Source: Ilex aquifolium (Eukaryota; Streptophyta; Magnoliopsida; Aquifoliales; Aquifoliaceae). From it: 64,000 bases of DNA. Made by a program: the position numbers and the translations under genes. Positions 37,994-51,000 of this stretch are shown here, piece by piece. The notes beneath the pieces are model-generated. The model was not told the DNA's origin. It saw only the letters and a list, made by a program, of their open reading frames with translations, and made no database searches. Where the stretch lies: assembly GCA_951799425.1 (NCBI GenBank), contig OX637391.1:46781069-46845068 (forward strand), in the 5' to 3' direction. The first letter of the stretch is position 1; each line of letters opens with the position of its first letter.

Positions 37994-40900
37994 ATCCACC
38001 CCCCTTAAAGAAAGTTTTGTCCTCGAAACTTACCTTAAGTAGAGAATAAATGAGAATACTTCTCTCGCATCTCCAGCTCTGGTTCCCAAGTAGCTTCCTC
38101 CACTCCATGATATTGCCACAAGACTTTCACCAGTTGGATGACTTTATTGCGAAACACCTTTTCCTTGGTATCCAGAGTCTTCACCGGTTGTTCTTCATAT
38201 GTTGCTCCATCTTGAATCTCAATTCTTTCCAAATCCACGACATGCGTTGTATCCGATTGACACTTCCTTAACATTGACACATGAAACACGTCATGTACCC
38301 CTGACAACTGAGCTGGTAACCGAAGTTGATACGCCACTTTGCCCACTGCTTTGATCACCTCAAATGGTCCGATGTACCTTGGAGCTAATTTCCCTTTCTT
38401 GCCAAATCTAAACACCCCCTTTTTGAGTGATACCTTGAGGAACACATAGTCCCCCTCTTGGAATTCCAAAGGTCTTCTTCTTCTATCCGCATAGCTTTTA
38501 TGTCTACTTTGTGCCGTGCGTAGTCTCTCCCGGATAAGTTGAATTTTCTCCGTAGTCTCCCGAACGATTTCTGGCCCAAACAAACTACTTTCTCCAACTT
38601 CCAACCAACAAGTCGGGGATCTACATGGTCTCCCATACAATGCCTCATAAGGAGCCATTCCAATACTTGCCTGATAGCTGTTATTATACGCAAATTCCAC
38701 CAACAGTAAATGGTCACTCCAACTTCCCTTGAAGTCCAACACACAAGCACGTAACATGTCCTCCAAAATATGTATCACCCTTTCGGATTGGCCATCCGTT
38801 TGAGGATGAAAAGTAGTGCTAAAGTACAATTCTGTCTCCATAGCTCGTTGTAGACTTTGCCAAAATTGTGCCACAAAACGAGAATCGCGATCCGACACAA
38901 TGGAGAGTGGAACTCCATGTAATCTAACAATCTCCCGGATATAAAGCTTGCTCAAGGTCTCTAAAGTGTCAGTGGTCTTCATTCTCAAGAAATGAGCGGA
39001 CTTAGTGAGTCTATCTACAATGACCCATACGACATTATGCCCTCGTGAAGTCCGTGGAAAGCCAGACACGAAATTCATGGTGATGTGATCCCACTTCCAC
39101 TCTGGAATAGGCAAGGACTGTAGTAATCCTCTGGGTTTTTGATGCTCGATCTTCACTTGCTGACACACCGCGCACTTTGCAACATACTTAGCCACGTCTT
39201 GTTTTATCCCTTTTCCACCAATATTGACGCTTCATGTCCCTATACATCTTAGTACTACCCGGATGTATGGAGAATTTTGAACGATGGCACTCGCCCAACA
39301 CTTATTCCCTCAATTGGTCATTGTTTGATACACTTAGTCTTCCACGAAATAGTAACTCATCATTATGTATAGACCAATTCTCAACAACCTCATTCCTCTC
39401 CAATCTACCCCGGATAGTTCCCAACTCTGTATCTAATCGTTGCAACTCAACAATCCTTTGTCGGAGAATTGGTTGAGCTACAAGGTTAAACAAGCATGGT
39501 CGATCCTCCTGTCTATCCACCAATAGATTAAATTCCTCCAAAGCATCAATCATCTTCCACCTATTAACTGCAAGGACATTGATTTCACCCCGAGACTTTC
39601 TGCTAAGTGCATCTGCTACTACATTAGCCTTCCCTAGATGGTAGTTGAGTGTGAAATCATAGTCTTCTAGATATTCAATCCACCTTCTTTGACGAAGATT
39701 CAAGTCTTTATGTGTGAAGATGTACTTGAGACTCTTGTGATCTGAAAACACTTGAAACTTTTCCCCATAAAGGTAACACCTCCACAACTTAAGAGCAAAA
39801 ACCACAGCGGCAAGCTCCAAGTTATGAGTGGGATAGTTCTGTTCATGAATCTTTAGTTGTGTTGAGCCATAAGCAACTACCTTACCACCTTGCATTAGCA
39901 CACATCCCAAACCTCGTAATAAAGCATTGGTATACACATTGTATCCTTCTCCACTGCTCGGAATAAGGACAGGGGTTGTTGTCAACCTTTCCTTCAAGGT
40001 GTGAAAGGCTAGCTCGCACTCTTGAGTCCACAAGAATCTTTTCCCTTTCTTCGTAAGGCGAGTCATTGACATCGCTAGTTTTGAGAACCCTTCCACAAAC
40101 CTCCGGTAATGGCCTGCTAAGTCCAGGAAACTACGTACTTCGGTCACATTCCTCGGTGGTTCCCATTTCATCACGACTTCAATCTTTGCGGGATCAACAA
40201 CTACACCCTATTCTGACACCACATGGCCAAGAAATTTCACTTTCTTCATCTAGAACTCGCATTTACTCATCTTAGCATACAACTTATACTCTCTCAATGT
40301 CAGTAGTACAATCGAGAGATGGTGTTCATGTTCCCCTTGTGTCCGTGAATAAATCAATATGTCATCAATAAACACGATAACAAACTGATCCAGATACGGC
40401 CGAAATACCCTGTGCATCAAATCCATGAAGGCTGTAGGAGCATTCGTCAGTCCGAACGGCATTACCGTATATTCGAAATGACCATACCGGGTACGGAAAG
40501 CTGTCTTAGGAATATCCTCCTCCTTGATCCGCAGTTGATGGTACCATGTGCGAAGATCAATCTTGGAGTAATACTTAGAACCCCTCAGCTGATCGAATAA
40601 ATCATCAATCCGTGACAATGGGTATTTATTCTTCACTGTCACTCGATTCAACCTTCGGTAGTCCGTGCATAACCGAAGCGTTTCATCATGCTTCTTCACA
40701 AAGAGGACAGGGGCTCCCCAAGGTGAAGTGCTTAAACGGATAAACTCAATAGCCAACAGATGGTCCAACGGCTTCCTTAGCTCCTTCAACTCCAAAGGTG
40801 TCATTCTATAGGGAGCAATGGATATGGGTTCGATTCCAGGATAGAGATCAATCGTAAACTTAATCTCTCTCTGTGGGGGCAACCCGGGTAGTTCATCAAG

Positions 40901-42164
40901 AAAGACATCCGAAAAATCTGACACTATCAATAGCGTCCGGTTGGAAACTATCCCGATCATCTCCCATCAAGCTAGCTAAGAAATTCAAATAGCTCCCCAC
41001 CTTAGCTTTCAAGAATCTACTACCCGTAGTAGGAAATGGATGGTAAGAATTTCGATCATTCATGAAACTGAAAACTATTCCTCCCGGTAATTGAAATGAA
41101 ATCCGTTTATGAAAACAATCCATTACCGCACGGAAATGTACAACAAGTTCATCACAAATATTATGTTATACCCTTTCATGTCTAATGCAACCAAATCTAC
41201 AATTAACTCTTGCTCCCCAATTCGAAGCACACAACCTCTACACACCATTTTAGTAACCAACCGTTCTCCCGTAGGCATGTCAATACTCAAGGCATGTTCT
41301 AACTTCTCAAAGTCCAATCCCAAATTAAGAGCATATGTAGTGCGTATGAATGAATGAGTCGCACCGGGATCAAATAGAATTCGGGCCCAAGAATTATAAA
41401 GAAGAACGATACCTTCCACAACTGCATTGGAAACGTCTTCCTCCGGTTGGGTCAAAGCAAAAACTCTCCCTTGATTGACACCGCCTAGGGCTAGAGCTGC
41501 TAACGGTCTCCACTGTAGTGGCTTCTGTAGTAGTGGCCCATTTGCATTTACCTGTTCTGCTGCTTGATTGGTCTTTGGTGGAAACGATGGGCAGTTATTT
41601 CTGAAGTGTCCAAGCCCTCCACATGCGAAGCATTGACGCGGGTCAGTGTCTGCTCTATTCTGAGTAACCCCGGCTCCTCGAACGACTTGATTCCTTTGCC
41701 CCGAAGCTTGGTCAAGTCGGCGGTACGGAGTTGCCTTTTGTGTCACTCCATTGCTGCTACCGGATCTCAAGGGACCTCCTCTAGCGAAAATTTGTCTTCG
41801 TTTGGTCTCCTCTGTGTCTTTCTCCAGCAAGTTCGCCCATTCCACTAGATCCTTGTATTCTTAAATTTGGAGTGCAACCAGCTTCTCGCGGATGGAAGGC
41901 CTCAAACCTTGTTCAAAGCGTTTAACCCTCTTTGCATCAGTGGCCACAAGCTCGATTGCGTAGCGAGACAACTCATCGAATTCGAGCAAATAAATAAATA
42001 AATCTCTAACCTAACTAAACAACAAATCACACCTATTTCATAAACATATAACCTCCAACCAATTAAAGCTTAAAGTTTCTTCAATCTAGTCCTACTTCAC
42101 TAGTGGTAATCCATAACCAACAGCTCCCATGTAAGACCTAATTCCTAGGCTCTGATGCCAAACC

Positions 42165-44714
42165 TGTAACGCCCCAAAATCCACCTTGGACGACATTATA
42201 ATTTAAAACCATTCACATCCTGAGAGCAACTAATAAGATCCATAATTCAAAAAAAATTTCATTCATCATCCATAATATCTACAACATCATCCCAAAAGAA
42301 TAAGTCAAACCATGGCCATTACATCCAAAGGAATATGCCCAACTATGGCAATTACATCCCACAAATCAACTACTAATTTGCAGCGGAATAACAAAAATAT
42401 TAATATGAACAATATTCTCAAAAGGAATCTTCTAGTTTAGAACGTAAAAAAAACAATCCTAGACAGTTTCCTCCGGATCTACATGCCCATCAACTTGAGC
42501 TTCCCAAAGCACCTGCTCGTCAATTCCAAACTCTTCTTCTAAACTATAATCTGAAAATATATTATTTGTAGGGGGTGAGCACGAAGCTCTGTAGGAAAAT
42601 CATTCCAAACCCGAATAAGGTTTATAAAAGCATATGAAATGGTCGGTCTCATTTTACAATTAACATATCTAATTTTTGAGGTAAAATAGGGACATTTTAA
42701 AATAGATCTCAAGTTTAAGTAGTAACATTAAATTAAATGAGCAGTAACAAAAAAAAATCCAGCTACAATAAATAGCTATTTCCAAAATATAAACCATTTT
42801 CCCACAAGACCTTGTAGAATCCCATACTTCCACAAGTCGTTGTAGGAAACCATTTCCACAACAATAACAATAATCCATAACTCAAATATTTCACAACAAT
42901 ATGTATATGTATCTCAAACATGATGCGCGACAAACCCCATGAATTAACACATTGAGTAATATCTAGCTCACACACACACACACACACACAAATCTTCTCA
43001 AAGATATCCATCATTTAGGAAGGGCGTATGTCATACCAATGGCAGTGACATATCCAACCCAGACATTAGTATACTAACCCTCTGACACGGCACCCGTGAA
43101 CGAATAGTGGTTTAGTCTTACCAAAGCACTAACCCCACTACGAGTGGTAGGAAAAATGCAAACCCACACGGAGCAAGCAACACGTCTACCTACTCTACGA
43201 TATCTCGTCAAAGGCCACCCATGGTCATCCCACACTCATAAGAGATACAATACCAAACTCAATTTCTCAATTTACAAGCGTATCTAAAAAATCTCCAAAT
43301 TTATCATGTGACAATTCCAATAACCAATTAAGAAAAATACAAGAGATCACAACAACATCATTTTATTACTCAACACAAAACACTATAGTTTCGAAATCAA
43401 TAATAGAGGAAGAATTTAAGAAGAAAATCCATCACTCTCCAAAAACTAGGGTTTTCAAGCAAGAAAAGAGATTTCATGGATATTCAACCCTAACTTTGTT
43501 TAAAAACATGTAATCCTTGTAGAAAAAGAATAAGAGAGGATAATTTCATATCATATATATAACATTTAGAGGCAAAACATATATATATATATACCCTAAC
43601 ATCAATGAACAAGAATGGAAGAAAACTCCTACCTTGCTCCTTAATTTTTGTGTGAAGAACTAGAAGATTTTATCTTTCCCCACTTGAATCAACACATTAA
43701 TCTTTTGTTTTTCCCTTCTTTCTTCCCCTCTAAGGCTCTCAAGATTTATATTTGATGAAATGAGATGAAAAGGGGAGAAAACACCAACAAGAGGTCTGGG
43801 ATGTGAAGCCCCCGGCTTGGTGCGTCCGGACGTGTGTTTTGTGTAACGCCCCAAAAACCCCCTTGGGTGACATTACATTCTAAAAACCATTCATCGTAGG
43901 ACCTAAAATTTCAAACCTCTCCAACACATATTTATACACCAAACCTATTTAATACAAGTTCTAGGACCTAAAATTTCATATTTTCACTTATTAAAACTAA
44001 ATTTCAACTATTATTTTTACTAATATTTTAAATCTCTACTTTTCCAATCTACCAAATTCAAACACATAGCACTACACTTATCCCCATTTTTACAATAATT
44101 ATTTACTATATATCTATATGCATATATAAAATAAAATGCGGGGTGTTACATTTTGTGTTGTCCGGACGCGTGTTTTTGCGTCCAAGTATCTGCTATACAC
44201 GTTCGGACGCGGGTGACAATATACCCTCAACTTCCAGATCTATTTTGACCTATTTAGAAGCCGATGCAAAAAATGTTCATGAAATAAACTTTTGTAGCCC
44301 TTGAAGTCTAGTTTCTACTTTCCAAAATTCAGATCAATTGGAGTTATGAGTAAAAAGTTATGGCTAAAATACTAAGGTAGTGTCAAATTCCTGCCCATCC
44401 TAATTCTTTCTAAAATGTGTTTCAACTTCGGGATACTTCATAACTTCTAACACACCCTATATTACATCTCCCAAAGTTTCTCGATCTTCCGGATTCAATG
44501 GAAATCTTATTTTGACCTTAAAATGTTTAGAAACTTACCTAACAACATTTTCCAAGTTTAAACGCATTTGAAACTTAAACTTCACAATCACTTTGTCTCC
44601 CTAGTATTTATTCCTACTATTACAATCTATATGGTTCATGCTTAGGTCATTACATATATAAGAATTACCAAATAATTACATTACTATATTAATATAAACA
44701 TGTGGGGATTTACA
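42165..44714 (-). repeat. 5' LTR of the chromovirus, carrying a nested insertion
   Basis: 2550 bp with the same ends as its partner. Without the 309-bp insertion and its duplicated 5 bp it would be about 2236 bp, close to the partner's 2256 bp. Its outer end lies 330 bp from the start codon of the ACT-domain gene. Confidence 0.9.
43842..44150. mobile_element. Nested 309-bp element with TG...CA ends (solo-LTR- or TRIM-like)
   Basis: It begins TGTAACGCCCC, ends GGGGTGTTACA, and is flanked by a perfect 5-bp duplication TTTTG (43837-43841 and 44151-44155). The other LTR shows the empty site. Its ends resemble the termini of the host LTR, so it may be a solo LTR or small relative of the same clade. 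It has no coding sequence and is younger than the host insertion. Confidence 0.8.
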
Positions 44715-45044
44715 GTGTTAAACTTAAGGGTAAATTAGTAAAAAAAATCAGCAAAGACACGACACGCATATGTGATTTACACTTAATCAACATATGAAAT
44801 TTATTGTTGACATATATCTCAGAGCATAGCATGTGGGTCACATAGCATTGCTGTCATGTATAACATTTGAAGTGGGTATAATGTAAAATATTTTGAACTA
44901 CGAGGGTATAAATTGGGAAGTTAAAATTAGTTTAGCGGTACAAAGTGTAATTATTCCTAACATATGCCTGAAAGGCTCATTTCCACTTGATCAGTGTCAT
45001 ATATCGCCGGCAAGCAATTTCCACAGACTCCGATTTTCTATCCC

Positions 45045-48000
45045 ATGGCCATCGCCTACGCTTTTTTCACTCACTCCTTGTCTCTCCGTCGACCTAGGGC
45101 TTCCGATTTCGGTTCCTATCCTCAATTCTCTCTCTTGGAACCATCCAGTTTTCTCCCAATTCGGCATGGATTGTTTCAACCTGTAAATATCTTTTCCAGC
45201 AGAAAGTAAGGGAAAAGAAAATCTCTGATTCTTCACTAATCTACTGTTTTGTTTCTGAGAAAAAAATTAACTTTTTCATCGCCTGTAGTGCCTTTGACTG
45301 TAACACAAGTGTTGTATACTGAAGTTTTTGGTTTGTTAAGTTCTAACCATTGAAAATTTTGGTTGCTCATTTCGTGATTGAACTTTGTTTTCCTCAGCAA
45401 CATCTGCTCAATTAATTGAGGTGTTTTGAGGGACATGAAGTAATTGATGTTGGAGTGGTGGTCAAATCAATTTAATTCTGTTCTTTGTTTCCCTCTCTAA
45501 GTAGAATTGTTTTTTCTGAGACTATAGATAAGTATGCAGGATATCATGGTTAGTATCGTATATTTGTATAGGTTTGCATGATTATAACTTACTTCTTCCT
45601 GTGATTTTACTTTTAAAATCTGTTTTATTTAGTCGTTTCTTTCATTGGATTACTTATATTTTGTCCATATAAGTTGAAATTTTAGATTAATGTTTAATGG
45701 AAGGAATTTGGTGGGCTGTCTTTAGACATAGAAGTGAAGTTGCCTTTTCAGCTTCCAAAAAGTCACTGGTTTACTTTTATCTATTCTCAATGAAATGGCA
45801 TTCCGAAGCCTTTAGCTCATGTATTTTTTTATTTATTTTTGGTGTATGCTATGGTAGTTTTTTGAGTATATTTTTATTTTTGGTGGTATCAACTACCTCC
45901 AATGAGAAGCATAAAACTAGAAAAGGTACTTGTGATGACATGTCATTTACTGTAAACTATGGTTGGACTGTTTATGTAGGAGCCTTGTACATGCTTCAAT
46001 CGATGGCGTGGATTCGGTGGGTTCAACCTCATTGGTCAGTCCAACACTTCTTGCCTCTCCAATTTTGATAGCAGTTTTGTATGTTATTCCAAATTCTTGA
46101 TTTTGTATGATCTCGCAAAGGAACTCTCTTGTTATGCACAAACAAACTTTTTGTCACATTTCTCTGTAGTGACTTAATTAATGTGTGAAATACTTTGAAC
46201 CTGAAATATTGCTTCCTTTGTTTTGCTAAGTAGTACTGAATTACTGGTTGAGGGGACAATGTCATGCAAATCTAGTTTCTTGCGTTGAACATCTTGACTT
46301 GTTGATAACTTCATACAATCTCTTGGGGTTTGTTGGGAACTTCTACATTTAAAGGTCCATAAACAGCTTCATGCTTTTGCAGTTCTCAGTGTTTGAGCTC
46401 CTTAAGACGTGTCCTATTTTTTTACAGTTAGCAAAGTTGTAGGAGTTTGAGTCTTATGAGTTAAATAAAGGAAAGGCTAGGACCTTGGATGGGATAGTGG
46501 TTGGCTTAGCAGTGTATTCTGCAATGGGTTGAGGCCATCTCTCAATTAGAACTATGCACATCGAAAATAAGAATAAGTGCAAATAACCATTTAAAATTAG
46601 TAGGTTTTGTTGTTAATGTGCACAGACCATCTGTCTAGGACTAGAACCTGAACAAAATCAGAGTCCATAAACGCAGCATCACAAAAATGCAAATAAAAGT
46701 AAAACTGAAAGAGTTAAAAACCATGATCAGAAACCAAACTTCCAAAATTCTTTTGACTAAGAACTTAATTAGCTTCTTTTCTATGTTGTCCTACTCTATC
46801 CTTTGTATTGCCATTGATACTCTCTTGTATTTTAGTGGTTTGAGTTAGCAGTGGGGCTAAATGAACCCTGTTTGAATTTTGAAGTGGGGTTTAGAGAAAA
46901 TGGTCAGATTTGTCAAAAGCTCCTTTAACATCTTTTAGTCCTGAACATGTGATGCATGTTTCATGTTAATGTGTTAGTTTTGCTGCTCATTGTCTATTAT
47001 GTTTCTTGTTGGATAGAACTTTGCAAGCATATCTTCTATGGCTCGTGATGTTAAGTTTACCATGGAAAATTGTATATCTGTAATTTTACGCTGTAGGTGT
47101 TAGCATTTAATTTTTCCCTGTGACATTTTGTTAGAATTATGTTTTCTTTATAACAAGTACTAGAATTATATTGTGAGTTCCGGTAGCATTTTTGTTGTTG
47201 ACATGCTCTAATCTGAAAACGGCCTAATTTTAGTGAATTCATGCAATTCACAAGTACAATGTATGCCCTGTTTCTTGCAAAAATGTACTGCCTTTTCCAC
47301 TTCTGCACCTCTACATTATGCCACGTTGGTGCCCTATTGTTATAGTAAGGCATTTCGCTAACCTTCTTGGTCTTTTCCGTTATCTCAGCTGATAACATTC
47401 TTTCTCATATTTCCGTTGTTCTTTTAATATTAGTACACAAGTAACAATGATGGGGTGCCGTCCCTTATTCACACAACATACACACCCCACCCCAGCCTCA
47501 ATGAAGGCAAAATTCAATAATCAGTCTCTTGCATGACTGCCTAGGGACAACCTCTTTTTATTTTTTTTCCCCTAATTTTCCCCTCCCGTTTTGAAAATTG
47601 GAATAATTTTTGTAGGCCTGGAGTTTTTTTTACAGGTGCACTTGCTGGCACCTTTCATCATACTGTATCATGTGAGGTGTCAACCAACGTTTTCTAATTT
47701 GAATTTTGATCCAGTGTCACATAGCATGTGCATATCCAGCTAACGATTTAAACAATACTACACACTTAATAGCTCTTGAAGTCTAAATTAGCAATGTATA
47801 TACCGTAAAGATATGTATATTTGCATTGTTCTTATTCTTCTATAATAGGGCTGTTCTTTTGCTTAGGTTGTATCAATTGCCAACTTTGTAAGACTGGGAA
47901 TATTTTTCCATTTCAGAAGTCTGAGCAGGGTGCTGATTATGTACCGGTGCCGATAGTTCTGATTGATCAAGATTCAGATTCTGATGCAACTATTGTTGAA

Positions 48001-51000
48001 GTCAGCTTTGGAGATCGCCTTGGTGCTCTCATTGACACGGTGAAGTATCACTGAATCACTGATGCTGTACATTGTTCCATAAATTTATGTTGCTAATATT
48101 GGAGCATTATCTTATACCGATAAATACTCTGTTAGTGCCTCAAGGGAAAGTGGCAAGAGGCCTATATGATTTTTATGCCACACGTATGCAAATTCAATCC
48201 AAATTGTTACACATAATTTGGAGAAATTGCGGGAGGAGATTTGGGCTTATCACTTTAATAAAGCCTATCATTTTGACCCCCTTCACATCTTCTCCCCATT
48301 CTTTATATCAGTTGATGTGTTTCTCATAAAAGCTGCTGATTAGATGCTGGCATCTGGCAATCAAACATCTAAAGCAGTTACTTCTAAGATAGTTTATTTG
48401 AGCATCGTATGTGCACAGTAGTTGCACTTTTTATTTATAAAATAGGCAGTCAAACATGTTGACTAGTGGATGCTCACTGAAAACTATTCACAAAATCATT
48501 AAACATTTTTTATTTTTAAGTAGATTGTCTGGGCATCTTATCTGATATACATACTTGCTCTGTATCAGTAGTATGATTTCTCATCTTCCTGAATCCTGTT
48601 CTCTTGGAGGCTTTGCTGTTGAGCTCATCTTCTGTGATCTTTTTTTTTTTCTTTTTATTGAAACTTTTGTTATCTTTACTCTGTTCAGTTATTGTAACTT
48701 TGATAAGTTTAAGTCATTGAGTAGGCTTGGTTTCCTGGTGCAGATGACGGCACTAAAAGATTTAGGATTGGATGTGGTAAAGGGAACCGTTACTAAAGAA
48801 GGTTCAGTCACACAAACAAAATTTTTTATCACACGATTGTGAGTAATTCTTCTGGCGTTATATTTTTTTAGTGGCCCTATGCAGAGTTATTTGTGCACAG
48901 ATAAGGGTGAATTTGCTGTAATTTTTCTAGACTGGCTTAATTTGTTAAATGGATTGGCTGATCCGCCGATTTTTTTTTTAAATTGACTACATAATTGTCA
49001 TGGAAACTACCAGAAGATAAATTAAAGTGTACATTGGTTCTAGTCCATGCAAGTTGAGTCATGCTTCCATCGTACATCCACAGAATTTTGTGCCATTTGA
49101 GTAACATGATGTCTGCCTGCGTGAAAGTCCTAGTCCTTGCTAGAAGTTCCCTCCTGCACTAGCTTGCCATTCGATATTTACATTGGTTTATGCATACTCG
49201 ATTTGCGGTGATTTTTTGTATTCACATTTAATAGAATGGTTCATCAGCTGGCTCTACTACATTTTAAGATAAACAGAGCTTTGGTAAAAAACTTTATTTT
49301 GTCTCTTAAGACATGAACCAATTTCTTTTTGACCCAAAAAATGATGCGTACAAACTGGTGTGCACATCATTTGAGGATAAATTGGATTTGACAATGTGTT
49401 TGGTTTGTTGCTAATAAACAAATCAACTTCTATCCTATGCTTTCCTGATATCTTAATATATCAAGGCTCTTCCTTTCTGTTATTCCATTTTCTGGTTGGA
49501 TAATTACTTCTGTGTCTGTGGATGATTAACTGTGCCAGGGTAAGAATTTGTAAGTGGCATTTTAATGAGATGCTTGAGCATTTTCTTTGAACTGTTTCTG
49601 AAAGCAAACTGGATAACTGTCAATATATGTGTACCAATGTTATCTAAATATTTAGGCGCTATCTTTTACTACATAGTTTAATGTCATAAGCTAATTTCTT
49701 TGGATTGATATGTCAGGGCAACTGGGCGCAAGGTTAAAGACCCTGATTTGTTGGAGAGAATTCGATTGACCATTATCAACAACCTTTTGAAGTATCATCC
49801 AGTATATTGCCATACTGATGCTCTCATTCTATGAACCTTTATTTCTTTTATTTCTTCTTTAATTCATTTAATTTTCTCTGTTAATTATGATGGTTTGTTC
49901 TTACCTTATTAGGAGTCTAGTGAGCGGCTAGCAATGGGTGAGGCTTTTGGGATAAAAGCACCAGCCAAGAAGGTGACTCTGTTCAAGAAACATATTCATT
50001 TGCTTCATGCTCGTACTGTTATATCACTTTGTCTTTATGTGAGTTGCCATGTCATGGACTTGTGTTTTTGAAGGTGATATCTGCCTTCCTTGAGTATGTA
50101 TCTAGCCTGCTATGTCTAATTCAAATATTAAACCTCTCTGTCATCAAGCAAAACATTTATTGTGATAGATCCCCAACTGAAGCATCAGCCTTCTGGTTTA
50201 TGCTTATCTTTGATGGCCATGGTTCCCCAAAATTTGATTATATTGATGCCCTCATTGCAATCTGTAATCCATTTCTTGTCCTATGGGGACACTTTTCTAG
50301 TGGCTATCTTGCCATCATATATCGAGTTTGCTGTACAAGCTGCTCGTTTGTACAAATTGCAGACTTTATGGATTTTATTGACTGCATGCTCGTTTGTACA
50401 AATTGCACTTGTATGAAGTTTATTGACTTGAAGTTTTAAGGGTGCCAGTTTCCCATTACATGCTCAAAATAACGGCCCACCCCCAAAATAAGTTTTTTCA
50501 TGCACCATTTTTCCATCTTTGGTGATTAAATCTTCAAGTTGTACAAGGCTTTTATGTGACCTAGTTCTTTTGCCGATTTATTTATTTCTATTTTTTTTTC
50601 TTCTTTTTGGTTGGATTCCTTATCCAACCATTTTGATGTACTTTTTGACTTTTATTAATACGTGATCTCTGTTTCCTATCAAAAAAAAAAAAACTTCAAG
50701 TTGTATAGAGCTATAATACCTTGGTTAATTGGTAGGTGCTCATAACAGCATTGTTAAACAAAATGGTCAAACTAATCGATGAAGGTCTTTCCCATAACGG
50801 CTTATATGTCAAACAGCACAACACAACCAGAAAAGTTCTTTAAAGTAACTCATATCTGACCTCAAAGATTTCAACATTAAGTTATCTTTCATGGAAATCA
50901 TTTTCTTTCGTGATGATCTTGCACAGTTATATCTAACTCCGCAAATTGTGACTTTTTATTTGTTGATGACAGCTTGATGTTGATATTGCAACTCATATAC

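Larger units (their letters stand above)
35738..44714 (-). mobile_element. Tekay/Del-type chromovirus (Ty3/gypsy), nearly full-length but broken
   Basis: The element is bounded by two similar LTRs and a perfect 5-bp target duplication, GTGTT at 35733-35737 and 44715-44719. It lies on the minus strand. Parts, from its 5' side: LTR (42165-44714), primer-binding-like site TGGCATCAGAGCC (42148-42160), gag C-terminal part with a CCHC knuckle (CFACGGLGHFRNNC) and protease with FDPGATHSFI (about 41.1-41.9 kb), reverse transcriptase with FIDDILIYS and RNase H (about 39.3-41.0 kb), integrase ending in a chromodomain-like VEEATWEPELE (about 38.0-39.2 kb), a purine tract beside the 3' LTR, and the LTR at 35738-37993. 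Most of gag is missing. About four or five breaks interrupt the coding part. By eye the LTRs differ by roughly 3-4% (uneven along their length), suggesting about one to two million years at a rate of 1.3e-8 per site per year. Confidence 0.9.

Noticed and set aside
45697-46068. 123-codon plus-strand ORF
   Set aside because: Inside intron 1 of the ACT gene, with no recognisable domain; the pyrimidine-rich DNA explains the hydrophobic run.
50029-50439. 136-codon plus-strand ORF between ACT-gene exons
   Set aside because: It lies wholly in the intron between the exons at 49913-49972 and 50973-51028, has no family wording, and is rich in hydrophobic residues as T-rich introns are.
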